Of a stretch of DNA of 29,977 nt, positions 16,634 to 23,701 are shown piece after piece. The notes below the pieces were generated by a model. It was given only the letters and a program-made list of their open reading frames with translations. It was not told the DNA's origin and searched no databases. Both the position numbers and the translations under genes were made by a program. The number at the start of each line of letters is the position of its first letter. Position 1 is the stretch's first letter. The stretch covers positions 1 to 29,977 of the forward strand of contig CAZFWV010000046.1 in NCBI GenBank assembly GCA_964522605.1, in the 5' to 3' direction. The stretch comes from CAVZLD01 sp964522605 (lineage in GTDB: Bacteria; Planctomycetota; Planctomycetia; Pirellulales; Pirellulaceae).

Positions 16634-16903
16634 CTACTTGGCTGTCTTGCGAGCGGTCTTCTTCTTGCGTCGCTTCTTGGCGGCCTTCTTCTTGGCAGCC
16701 TTCTTGACGCGCTTCTTGGCGACCTTCCGCTTGACCTTCTTCTTCAGTCGCTTCTTGGCGACCTTCCGCTTAGCCTTCTTGACGCGCTTCTTGGCGGCCT
16801 TCTTCTTGGCAGCCTTCTTGAGGCGCTTCTTGGCGACTTTCCGTTTCGCCTTCTTCACCGCCTTCTTCGCGGTCTTCCTTGCGGTCTTCTTCTTCGTGGC
16901 CAC
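16634..16903 (-). CDS. Histone H1-like Lys/Ala-rich DNA-binding protein
   Basis: This is an 89-residue protein made almost entirely of Lys, Ala, Arg and Val, with repeated KKAAKKKAAKKR, AKRKVAKKR and TARKTAK units. It resembles the C-terminal tail of histone H1 and the bacterial Hc1/AlgP-type tails, with no globular domain. It should bind DNA non-specifically and compact the nucleoid; this is inferred from composition. The start is a GTG at 16903, set by a strong GGAGG at 16911-16915 with 7-base spacing. At DNA level a unit of about 66 bp occurs twice, 114 bp apart (16671 and 16785), so repeat-copy changes are likely between strains. It has its own terminator and an AT-rich upstream region, so it is probably transcribed alone. 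The long plus-strand frame opposite is a compositional shadow. Confidence 0.85.
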   Translation of the reverse strand: MATKKKTARKTAKKAVKKAKRKVAKKRLKKAAKKKAAKKRVKKAKRKVAKKRLKKKVKRKVAKKRVKKAAKKKAAKKRRKKKTARKTAK

Positions 16904-17392
16904 AATTCGTCCTCCGTTGAAAAGGTCTTGGCGAGTTCCATCTCAAAGGCTTCCAGTTGCCGAGAGCCATCGAGCTTGACTCACCTGCAATCGAACCATC
17001 CCGCTAACGGGTTTTCACTCCTTGTGATTCTGCTTTGTGTCAGCTCGTCTTTGCTTCCCATCAAAGTTCGCAACAAAGCAGACGTCATCTCCAACCATCG
17101 ACTCAATGCAGGCTTATTTTTTGCTAATCTTCATAATCAAATTCTATTCGTCAACCCCAGGTTTCATGTTTTGCGCGAATTATTTTCATCGCCCACACTC
17201 CAAACCGATCGTTCGATTGTGTGTACGCAACTAAAAAACGCATCATCAATTCAATCTGTTTCGATTGATGTTGGCGACTAAAGATCACAATGCAAACGAC
17301 AAGCGACGGCTTGCCGAAGCACGGTTTTTCAGCGGCCATTCGTGTAGGAATGCAACAAGCGGCGCGTCGGTTACACGTGTGTTGCGTTAGGA
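16904..17392. other. AT-rich intergenic region upstream of the H1-like gene
   Basis: These 489 bp lie between the M50 gene and the H1-like gene. Positions 17000-17290 are clearly more AT-rich than the rest of the window. I see no convincing gene. Structures noted are an inverted repeat TCAATC/GATTGA at 17251-17268 and CGTGTA/TACACG at 17341-17377. There is also a minus-strand TTGACG box at 17149-17154, which has only a weak -10 match downstream. The region probably holds the H1-like promoter and a long leader; no promoter can be fixed by eye. Confidence 0.4.
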
Positions 17393-18157
17393 TTACCAAC
17401 GGCGACCGAAACCGCTACCCGGTCCAGAATACGACTGCAGCGTGACGTAACTTGAGTAGGCCAGCATCCCGAAAAGAATTCCCAGATAAACCGAGTCGGA
17501 ACCGCGCGAAAAACTCCAGATTGCCAACAGACCGCCAGTCATCATCGACAAGATCAAGGAGTGCTTGATCGGATCGCTGCGATCGAAAATCAGGAATAGC
17601 TCGCGGCCAATCTGTCCGCCGTCCAGCGGATAGACCGGCAAGAGATTAAGCAGTGCCCAGTAGATGCTGACGTAGAGAAAAGTCGTTACGAAGTAGCGAA
17701 AGAACTGTGGTTCTATCGAAAAGCCGATCGGCAGACGGAGCCAGTCGGCGACGAAACCCCAAAGCGGGATTTCGTGACCCAGAAGCAGCAATACCGCGAT
17801 CACCAGAGCCGCCGCCGTCAGTTGTGCAATCGGGCCCGCTGCAGAGATGATGATTCGGCTCTGCGAATCACGTCCTCCGGCCGCCGACGTGTATGCATTG
17901 GGGATGGCCAGGCCGCCGAAGTGATAGAGCACGACGTGGCATGGAATACCGTGTGCAAGAAAGGCCACGGCGTGACCCAGTTCATGGATCAGGATCGATG
18001 TGAAGATCGCCAAGATGCCCGGCGGAAGGAGATCCACGTCGTTAATTCCAACGATCAAGAATCCAACAAGCCAGAACCAGGGTGTGACCCGAATCGGAAA
18101 TGGACCGAGGCGAAAGTTGAGATCGAATTGCGTTCGAGGGGGTTCGCCGAGCAACAC
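17393..18157 (-). CDS. M50-family intramembrane metalloprotease
   Basis: This is a 254-residue site-2-protease-type membrane enzyme that would cleave substrates within the membrane or act on membrane-anchored regulators. The zinc site HELGH lies at residues 58-62 inside a hydrophobic helix. The third ligand region is LLPVYPLDGGQ with D179. About five or six hydrophobic helices are visible. There are no PDZ or CBS domains, so it belongs to the compact M50 forms. The start is a GTG at 18157, supported by AAGGAG at 18165-18170 with 7-base spacing. The frame is open further to 18310, but those residues are non-conserved and lack such a site. It lies 215 bp after lpxB on the same strand. Confidence 0.88.
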   Translation of the reverse strand: MLLGEPPRTQFDLNFRLGPFPIRVTPWFWLVGFLIVGINDVDLLPPGILAIFTSILIHELGHAVAFLAHGIPCHVVLYHFGGLAIPNAYTSAAGGRDSQSRIIISAAGPIAQLTAAALVIAVLLLLGHEIPLWGFVADWLRLPIGFSIEPQFFRYFVTTFLYVSIYWALLNLLPVYPLDGGQIGRELFLIFDRSDPIKHSLILSMMTGGLLAIWSFSRGSDSVYLGILFGMLAYSSYVTLQSYSGPGSGFGRRW

Positions 18158-18372
18158 AACGGCTCTCCTTGAGGAACTTGTTTCGGTCTGCCGATCCCTG
18201 TCTATCCTCCACGTGGCGCAAGGTGGACAGTCAGGATTTGAGACTTTTTGCCAAGCGGGAAGTCGGTCTGCATGGCGAGCGATTCGGACGTTACGTGCAA
18301 CGCTCGTCACTCAGACCATGGATGAAGCTGCGCTTTGGATCGCCCGGTTGACTTCTCGGATTCTAGCGGCCT

Positions 18373-19596
18373 TTACGCGACTCGCAACATACGGAAGTGG
18401 GGACGGGGCTGTGGTCGGACGCGGCCCTGCAGTTCTTGCCAGAGATAGTCGGCAGCGCGTTCGGACGCGCCGGGGATCGCAAATTCCGCCTTCAAACGAT
18501 GCAATTGATGCAACGCGGTCTGTTGCGTTTGGGGATCTTCCAACCACGCAGCCAATTGGTCCGCCATCGTTTGCGACACGTCTTCGCAAGTGAGGTATTC
18601 CGGAAACGGTACGTTGTCCGTTTCCGGGTCGTATCGTTCTCCCGACTCACAGTAGGGATGATCCGTGGCTAGAAGATTGACGAGCGTGATGAAGCGAACC
18701 TTGCGGAAGAACCGTTGCACGAAGAACGCCAAGCGGCTGATCTTGTAGTGGATGATTGTGGGTTTCAGGTGGTACAGCAGTTCCAGGGATACCGAACCCG
18801 AACAGGCCAGGCAGGCATCGGCGGCGCGAATGAGTTCTGGTGTCTTGCCGACGTAAACGGAGATGGGCAGAGATTCCGCAGCAACCCGCCGCGCCGCATG
18901 TTCGGCTTGGGGTTGGCTGAAGGCGGCGACCGCGAATCGAACGCGAGGACATCGATGGTGAACTTGATGAGCCGTTCGCAGGAACGCGTCCAGGTTCGCC
19001 TGGACTTCCTGGTTCCGCGACCCCGGTAAGATGGTTACCAAGGGCCTGTTGGCCCGTTGGAGCTCATCCAGAAACGGTTGGTCCAATTGCTGCTGACTAA
19101 GTTCGTCAAAGTACGGATGGCCAATGAATGTGGCGCGACACCCGCGCGCGGAATACCAGTCCGCCTCGAACGGTAACTTGCACAAGACATGATCGACCAG
19201 TCGCCGCATCTTGTGAATGCGCCACGAGGCCCAAGCCCACATCTGGGGTGCCCCGTAGTAGAACACGGGGATTCTGTGTCGCTTCGCGCGGCGGGCGATC
19301 CACCAGTTGAAGCCCGGATAGTCAATCAGCACGACCGCGTCCGGACGGTGATGGCGAAAATAGCGATCGGCACGTGAGACAAGCTGCCAGAAACGGGGCA
19401 GGTTCAGCAGGGCACGCAGAAACCACATCACCGCCAACTGGGTCAGGTCTTCCTGCAAATGGCAACCTGCTGCAGCCATTCTCGGACCACCATACCCGAC
19501 GCACTCGACAGCGGGGTCCTTCCGCTGCAGTGCCCGGATCAGGTTGGCCCCGTGCAGATCGCCGCTTGGTTCACCAACGGAGAAGAAAATCCGCAT
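18373..19596 (-). CDS. lpxB: Lipid-A-disaccharide synthase
   Basis: This GT19 glycosyltransferase of 407 residues joins lipid X and UDP-diacylglucosamine to form the lipid A disaccharide at the inner membrane. The start MRIFFSVGEPSGDLHGA is the family N-terminus. Other conserved segments are VLIDYPGFNWWIA, YYGAPQMWAW, FIGHPYFDE, ILPGSRNQEV, and ACLACSGSVSLELLY near the donor-binding site. The length is close to E. coli LpxB (382), with about 25 extra residues at the C-terminus, which is basic. It implies a lipid A-bearing outer membrane. It is preceded by the CYTH gene (153 bp gap) and followed by the M50 gene. Confidence 0.95.
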   Translation of the reverse strand: MRIFFSVGEPSGDLHGANLIRALQRKDPAVECVGYGGPRMAAAGCHLQEDLTQLAVMWFLRALLNLPRFWQLVSRADRYFRHHRPDAVVLIDYPGFNWWIARRAKRHRIPVFYYGAPQMWAWASWRIHKMRRLVDHVLCKLPFEADWYSARGCRATFIGHPYFDELSQQQLDQPFLDELQRANRPLVTILPGSRNQEVQANLDAFLRTAHQVHHRCPRVRFAVAAFSQPQAEHAARRVAAESLPISVYVGKTPELIRAADACLACSGSVSLELLYHLKPTIIHYKISRLAFFVQRFFRKVRFITLVNLLATDHPYCESGERYDPETDNVPFPEYLTCEDVSQTMADQLAAWLEDPQTQQTALHQLHRLKAEFAIPGASERAADYLWQELQGRVRPQPRPHFRMLRVA

Positions 19597-19749
19597 TCCC
19601 GTATTGGATCGCCAGCCCGGCGACCCGCTCCTGATCGTTCGTTATTCGGCCGAAGGGGTCCTTCGGATCCACCGGCGCGGAGTATGGCAAACGGAGTCAG
19701 GTGAGGGTAGAGCATTTTGCCGGGAAGGCGGGAAAACAGCCTGAATTGC

Positions 19750-20322
19750 CTATTTCACCAATTGCTGAGGGCCCAATTCCAGCTGCATCAATTCGAGATA
19801 GCTGCGGCATTCAGGACGCGACAGTTGCAGATGCTCAGCGAACGAAGCCAGTGCCGCTTTGGCTCGATCCAGACTCTCCAGGTCGCTCGTCGTTTCGATT
19901 TCGACGAACGTACCCAGTTCGTCGATTTCGTCGAAACTGACCTCCACCACATACCCTTCCCAGCGGCAGTAGGCCTTTCGCCGTAGCTTGCGAATGGTCA
20001 TCACCGGCTCGAATCCCAATAGCGAGAGCAGCTTCTCGAACTCCCCGCGGTACGTCTCTCCATCGTTCAACGCCAACTCCAGTTCGCGTCGCGTTTTTGT
20101 GGTCGAGTCGATTCGGGCCCCTTTGTAGGTCACATAGTTTTTCGATCCCACGGATCGGATGCGGAGCGCCTCATCCGTCTGACCGAAATCACGCGCTGGG
20201 TGCGAAAAATAGCGATCGATCTGTTCCAGGGTGGGACCCGTTTCCAGTCCCATCTTGGAGAGTTTCAACTCAATGGCCTGGGGATCGTGGGTCCAGTATT
20301 TTCGTTCGACTTCGTAATCCAT
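19750..20322 (-). CDS. CYTH-domain protein (class IV adenylate cyclase / triphosphatase type)
   Basis: This is a 190-residue triphosphate tunnel protein. The N-terminal ExExK signature is visible (EVERKYW). Strand-like charged segments follow, as expected of the eight-stranded tunnel: LRIRSVGSKNYVTYKG, RRELELAL, RKLRRKAYCRW, VVEVSFDEIDELGTFVEIE. The arrangement is closest to the CyaB group. Members may be adenylate cyclases, thiamine triphosphatases or inorganic triphosphatases, and the sequence alone does not decide. A GAGG site lies just before the ATG. It sits 40 bp after the secreted propeller gene, in the same run of minus-strand genes. Confidence 0.88.
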   Translation of the reverse strand: MDYEVERKYWTHDPQAIELKLSKMGLETGPTLEQIDRYFSHPARDFGQTDEALRIRSVGSKNYVTYKGARIDSTTKTRRELELALNDGETYRGEFEKLLSLLGFEPVMTIRKLRRKAYCRWEGYVVEVSFDEIDELGTFVEIETTSDLESLDRAKAALASFAEHLQLSRPECRSYLELMQLELGPQQLVK

Positions 20323-20362
20323 GGTTCCTCTGATCTTCCTGAGGCAGGAGGCACTCGGTGGG

Positions 20363-21286
20363 TCAATCGCGCATCGGCAGTCGTGGAGGGACGATAAACA
20401 ACGGACAAGGACGTTTCTCGCTCGTTAGAAATAGTGTGATTCCGTCTCGTCCGTAGCAAATCGCTTCGCCTTGAGCCCGGGGTGGAAGTTCGATCAATCG
20501 GCCGGCGCGGGCGATCGCATCCTGCCAGGTTTCGTTGGGGGTTCGAGAGAACTCGTACGCGGATCCGTACGTCGCGACGATGGCGCGCCGGCCGTCCGGC
20601 GAGATGTCGAGGCTTGTAACCATCGGGACGGGGATAGAACCGATCCGCCGGGCGATCGTCGGCTCGTTCCGAGTTTGTGGTTCGCGTGGGAGCACGTACA
20701 CCCTGGACTGGAGGGCGAAACGCTTTTCCACGAGCAGGAATTCGTTCCGAGCCACATCGAACGCGAGCGCCTCGCAATCGCACGGTCCATCCGGATAACG
20801 AAATTCGAGCGTCTGTTGCACGCGTCCCCCGCCGTCCGGATTCGCCGGTTCCTCAAAAATGTGGATCTGGCAACGGCTTCGTCGTCGGGAATTGTCTCCA
20901 ATGTCACCGACGAAAAGCTGTTTCCCTTCGGCGGACGAGAAGGAACCCATGTCTTCCCAGTCGTCCGCCTGCACGCCCAGCAGTCGGTAGGTGCCCAAAT
21001 GTCGTCCCTGGCTGTCGAAGGCGAACAGACGCGCTTCGTCGCCCGAGTCGTTATGCGTCCAGAATCGATCGCCGTTTCGCTGCGATACCGCCAGCCCACT
21101 ACTTTCGTGGATTCTGGATTCCGCTAAATCGCACAATTGACGGGCAGGACCATACGAGGGGCGCGGCGTCGGCTCGCCGGCACGCACGGTTGGGCCGTCG
21201 AATTGCGCAAATTGTGTTGAAGCGACCAGAATGCAGAGCACCCCTCGCGGAATGAGATCTCGAATCGTGCGGTTCCCGTCCGCCAT
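20363..21286 (-). CDS. Secreted beta-propeller-like protein of unknown function
   Basis: This is a protein of 307 residues from the ATG at 21286, which lies 5 bp after the thiE stop. The N-terminus has basic residues followed by a hydrophobic stretch (GVLCILVASTQFAQF) and probably is a signal peptide, so the protein is likely exported. The mature part has repeated strand-rich motifs: SSGLAVSQRNGDRFWTHNDSG, ADDWEDMGSF, LFVGDIGDNSRRR, CDCEALAFD, TSLDISPDGRRAIVATY. The order WTHNDSG, DWEDM, GDIGDN, EAL recurs in a family of bacterial propeller proteins of unknown role whose acidic loops may bind metal. An upstream in-frame GTG at 21295 would overlap thiE. No enzymatic function can be assigned. 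Confidence 0.8.
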   Translation of the reverse strand: MADGNRTIRDLIPRGVLCILVASTQFAQFDGPTVRAGEPTPRPSYGPARQLCDLAESRIHESSGLAVSQRNGDRFWTHNDSGDEARLFAFDSQGRHLGTYRLLGVQADDWEDMGSFSSAEGKQLFVGDIGDNSRRRSRCQIHIFEEPANPDGGGRVQQTLEFRYPDGPCDCEALAFDVARNEFLLVEKRFALQSRVYVLPREPQTRNEPTIARRIGSIPVPMVTSLDISPDGRRAIVATYGSAYEFSRTPNETWQDAIARAGRLIELPPRAQGEAICYGRDGITLFLTSEKRPCPLFIVPPRLPMRD

Positions 21287-21291
21287 GTTGC

Positions 21292-22491
21292 TCACGTTTC
21301 CGAATTCCCGCGGGTGGGTTCTGGGGTGGGAGGTCTGGAATTCGCTGTGTTTAACTGACGCAGAAACTCCCGAACTTGGCCGGCCGCATCCGCGTGGCGC
21401 CACACGGCGGAGCTGACCGCGACGCGGCGAAAACCGATCGCGAGCACCTCCGGAAGTCGCTCAAGCGTGATTCCTCCAATGGCAAAAGCTGGGACGCGGA
21501 TTTCCCGCTGAACCTGTTCCAAGAGATTCAACCCCGGGAAGTGTTCAAAGTTCTTCGTCGGCGAAGCAAAGGTTGGCCCGACTCCAATGTAGTCCGCTCC
21601 CTCGACAACCGCCTGACGCGCTTGCTGCAGACTATGGGTCGATCGGCCAACGATCGAGCGCAATCCCGCGACGCGGCGTGCATCTTCCACCGAAAGGTCG
21701 TCTTGTCCTGTATGAACTCCGTCGGCATGGACGACTTGTGCGATATCCGGTCGATCGTTGATCAGCGTCAGCGTTGAGGTCGTATGCGTCAGCTCACAGA
21801 GCCGACGGGCACGGATGCGCAAATCGCGATCCGGCAATTGTTTGTCGCGGAGCTGGATCATGTGGACCCCCGCCTCGATCACCGCTTCGACTCGATCGGT
21901 AAATTCGTCGAGCGAATCCGCTCCATCCACGAGCACGCACAGTTGTGCCGTCGCCAGATCCGGTCGACGGGTGATCGTCAGCGTGACCCGTCGCTCCAAC
22001 TCATAAGCCTCGTATCGAAGTTGCTCGATTTGCCGGGCAAAGGTCGAATCGAAGATTTTGCCGTACTCTTCCAAGCATCGAAGGGCCTGCGCTATACGCG
22101 GCAAGTTCGCCAGCACGACCGCCGACGAATCCTGCCGAGCATACTCGGCGGGCGTTTCGATCTGTCGGCCGACGTCCGTGATCGAGTTTCGCGCCAGACA
22201 TCGGTCACGCAAATCGAGGGGGGACAGGCGATCTGCCAGGAGGTGTCGCAATTGCTTGCATTCTTCTGCCAGCAGTGGATCTTCCAATACAAAGCGGACG
22301 TATTCCTCGACGACGCGCAGTCCTTCAGCGGCTCGATTCGCATTCGCGTCGAGTACCCGCCAGGTTTCGACCTGCGAGCGACATTCGGAGCCAAAATTGC
22401 CCGAGGGGGGCGACGGTGGTTCCGCTGGGGGGGGTGGCTGTGTGCGCGGTTTGGTGGGGGGCAAGTATGTACCTCTCGCAGTTTGGCACAT
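21292..22491 (-). CDS. thiE: ThiD2-ThiE fusion: HMP-P kinase and thiamine-phosphate synthase
   Basis: This is a two-domain thiamine biosynthesis protein of 399 residues. Residues about 43-185 match the ThiD2 type (RVLDANANRAAEGLRVVEEYVRFVLED), a helical domain that phosphorylates HMP-P in studied fusions. Residues about 190-385 are the ThiE barrel. It has QLRDKQLPDRDL, LINDRPDIA, GVHTGQDDL, GRSTHSLQQ, IGVGPTFASPTK and FAIGGI, covering the pyrophosphate and HMP-PP binding sites. It couples HMP-PP and thiazole phosphate to thiamine phosphate. The first 40 residues are Pro-rich and poorly conserved. A TTG at 22464 with GAGAGG upstream is an alternative start. The C-terminus ends 5 bp before the propeller gene. 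Its 5' end lies next to the fold-back repeats. Confidence 0.93.
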   Translation of the reverse strand: MCQTARGTYLPPTKPRTQPPPPAEPPSPPSGNFGSECRSQVETWRVLDANANRAAEGLRVVEEYVRFVLEDPLLAEECKQLRHLLADRLSPLDLRDRCLARNSITDVGRQIETPAEYARQDSSAVVLANLPRIAQALRCLEEYGKIFDSTFARQIEQLRYEAYELERRVTLTITRRPDLATAQLCVLVDGADSLDEFTDRVEAVIEAGVHMIQLRDKQLPDRDLRIRARRLCELTHTTSTLTLINDRPDIAQVVHADGVHTGQDDLSVEDARRVAGLRSIVGRSTHSLQQARQAVVEGADYIGVGPTFASPTKNFEHFPGLNLLEQVQREIRVPAFAIGGITLERLPEVLAIGFRRVAVSSAVWRHADAAGQVREFLRQLNTANSRPPTPEPTRGNSET

Positions 22492-22507
22492 GAGGCAGCC
22501 AGCGACT

Positions 22508-22636
22508 AGTGCTGTGTCAAGGCTTGGATTTAGGGCTCGGTGCCACTGGCTACTTCAGTGCCCGAGCTTGCTGACTTGAGCAATCGTCACACTGGCAGAG
22601 CCAGTGGCACCCTATTCCTAGACTGGACACAGCACT
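22508..22636. repeat. Fold-back (MITE-like) element with TAGTGCTGTGTC ends
   Basis: This is a 129-bp element whose ends are inverted copies of TAGTGCTGTGTC (left 22508-22519, right complement at 22625-22636). Inside, GGTGCCACTGGC (22539-22550) pairs with its perfect complement at 22600-22611. A smaller perfect hairpin lies at 22590-22606 (CACTGGC, loop AGA). It has no coding capacity. The terminal TA could be the target duplication typical of IS630/Tc1-like transposition, so a non-autonomous derivative is plausible; this is inference. Confidence 0.7.
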
Positions 22637-22639
22637 ATG

Positions 22640-22663
22640 TGACACAGCACTAGTGCTGTGTCA
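22640..22663. repeat. 24-bp perfect palindrome joining two element ends
   Basis: Positions 22640-22663 form a perfect palindrome (half TGACACAGCACT). It consists of a right-type end (GACACAGCACTA, 22641-22652) fused through a shared TA to a left-type end (TAGTGCTGTGTC, starting 22651). It lies 3 bp after the preceding element, so three copies of the same terminal sequence occur within 45 bp. Confidence 0.8.
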
Positions 22664-22690
22664 ATCCTTAGATTAGGGGCATGGTGCCTC
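22651..22690 (+). repeat. Left arm of a second, incomplete fold-back element
   Basis: From 22651 the sequence repeats the left arm of the element at 22508: TAGTGCTGTGTCAA, then a similar AGATTAGGGG / ATTTAGGGCT part and GGTGCC at 22683-22688. After that the similarity fades, and no matching right end is found before the next gene. It looks like a decayed or truncated copy. The rest of the gap up to 22888 (about 200 bp) shows no other recognisable feature. Confidence 0.55.
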
Positions 22691-22888
22691 CGTGGTGTAA
22701 GCTCCCAGCTTGTGATGGATCGCGTCAACGACTCGGCAAGCAGGATGCTTCCCGGACGCCACTTCTGGGAGTTGACAGAGCCCTGCATTCGGCACGTAAC
22801 TCCTTGGCAGACTATTGGTTGGCTTGAACTGACTGGCCACTGGCGTTACAATCCGGCCTCCCTATGCCCGGTGATGGATATGCCGACC

Positions 22889-23506
22889 ATGACAGTCTCC
22901 ACGGAAGGATTGTACGGAGGAAAGCAGCGGTGGACCATGTTTTGGCCGGGGCTGGAATCGGCCTGGCGGCATGGCAGCCTGCGAGGATTCTGCGTCGCTT
23001 GCCTCCATATGTTGTTGCTGAATGCGGCACTCATGAGTTCCTTCGTTTGGACGTCGGTTGTCGCTCCGCGAACGCGTCTGGGGTTGTGGTGCTTGTGCGG
23101 CAGTTTCTGGTTGGTCGGGCTGGTCCACGCACGCTGGGCAGCGACGCGTCGGCGAGCGGTCGCGGAAAGTGATTTTCAGTTGGACTTGTTCTTGGCTGCC
23201 CGCGGGGAATACTTAAGGGGAGAATGGAGTCGGGCGGTGGACCTGCTGCAGCAGCTTTTGCGAAAGGATGCGCGGGACGTAGAGGCTCGGTTGATGCTCG
23301 CGACGCTCATGCGCCACGAAGGGCAGATCGAGGAAGCGCGCGAACATTTGCGGAGGCTGCAGCGTTTGGAAAGGGCAGGCCACTGGAATGAAGAGATTCA
23401 GCGCGAGTGGCAGCAACTGACCTGGCAGAGCGTCACGCAGGAGGAGCATCCTCCAGAGCAGTCGGCTTTGGATGCGACTCAGAATCTGCAGTCGGACGCA
23501 GCCTGA
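22889..23506 (+). CDS. Membrane-anchored protein with TPR-like helices
   Basis: This is a 205-residue protein from the ATG at 22889. It has a short polar N-terminus, a WPGLESAWRHGS segment, then two hydrophobic helices (about residues 33-54 and 64-80). A soluble C-terminal part follows with TPR-like helix pairs (about 105-160: ARGEYLRGEWSRAVDLLQQLL, then DVEARLMLATLMRHEGQIEEAREHL). It is probably an inner-membrane protein with a cytoplasmic scaffold domain. The start is uncertain: ATGs at 22874 and 22937 are also in frame, and none has a clear ribosome-binding site. The frame is open to a GTG at 22658 inside the repeat, which I do not accept. No specific function can be named. clpC follows after 195 bp. 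Confidence 0.7.
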   Translation: MTVSTEGLYGGKQRWTMFWPGLESAWRHGSLRGFCVACLHMLLLNAALMSSFVWTSVVAPRTRLGLWCLCGSFWLVGLVHARWAATRRRAVAESDFQLDLFLAARGEYLRGEWSRAVDLLQQLLRKDARDVEARLMLATLMRHEGQIEEAREHLRRLQRLERAGHWNEEIQREWQQLTWQSVTQEEHPPEQSALDATQNLQSDAA

Positions 23507-23563
23507 CCGTCGCTCGCAGGTCCAGATTCAATCAACAGCAACTGAAAGCAATTCGACTTATCG

Positions 23564-23692
23564 AAACCGGTTTTACGGTAGGGGGGAACCACTAGGAAAC
23601 CTGACGCAACGAGGGCCGTACTCCCGCGGTCCGCAGGCGAACTAGGCTCCCGCCTCTGAGGCGATGAAGACACTCCGGTCTTCTCCGAGGAG
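23564..23692 (+). promoter_or_regulatory. clpC upstream region with palindrome, leader hairpins and RBS
   Basis: Upstream of clpC there is a perfect 10-bp palindrome AAACCGGTTT (23564-23573), a possible operator. Two small hairpins follow: CGCCTC/GAGGCG at 23651-23663 and GAAGAC/GTCTTC at 23666-23683. The second ends three bases before the ribosome-binding site GAGGAG (23687-23692), which is 9 bases before the ATG. No CIRCE element (the HrcA operator) or clear -35/-10 pair was found. Regulatory use of these structures is inference. Confidence 0.35.
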
Positions 23693-23701
23693 TTTTCCAT
23701 T

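Noticed and set aside
16571..17281. Long plus-strand open frame (236 codons), Leu-rich, resembling a membrane protein
   Set aside because: It is the complement of the H1-like Lys/Ala repeat, which forces repeated Leu/Ala/Gly codons. The minus-strand gene has a GGAGG site and a terminator, while this frame has no start signal.
17151..17399. 82-codon minus-strand frame in the AT-rich island
   Set aside because: There is no ribosome-binding site and no domain-like pattern, and the composition is that expected of AT-rich noncoding DNA.
18158..18310. N-terminal extension of the M50 protease to 18310
   Set aside because: The residues are polar and non-conserved, with no ribosome-binding site. AAGGAG supports the GTG at 18157.
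22658..22888. Extension of the TPR-like gene to a GTG at 22658
   Set aside because: The start lies inside the fold-back repeat, and the added 77 residues look like translated repeat and spacer.
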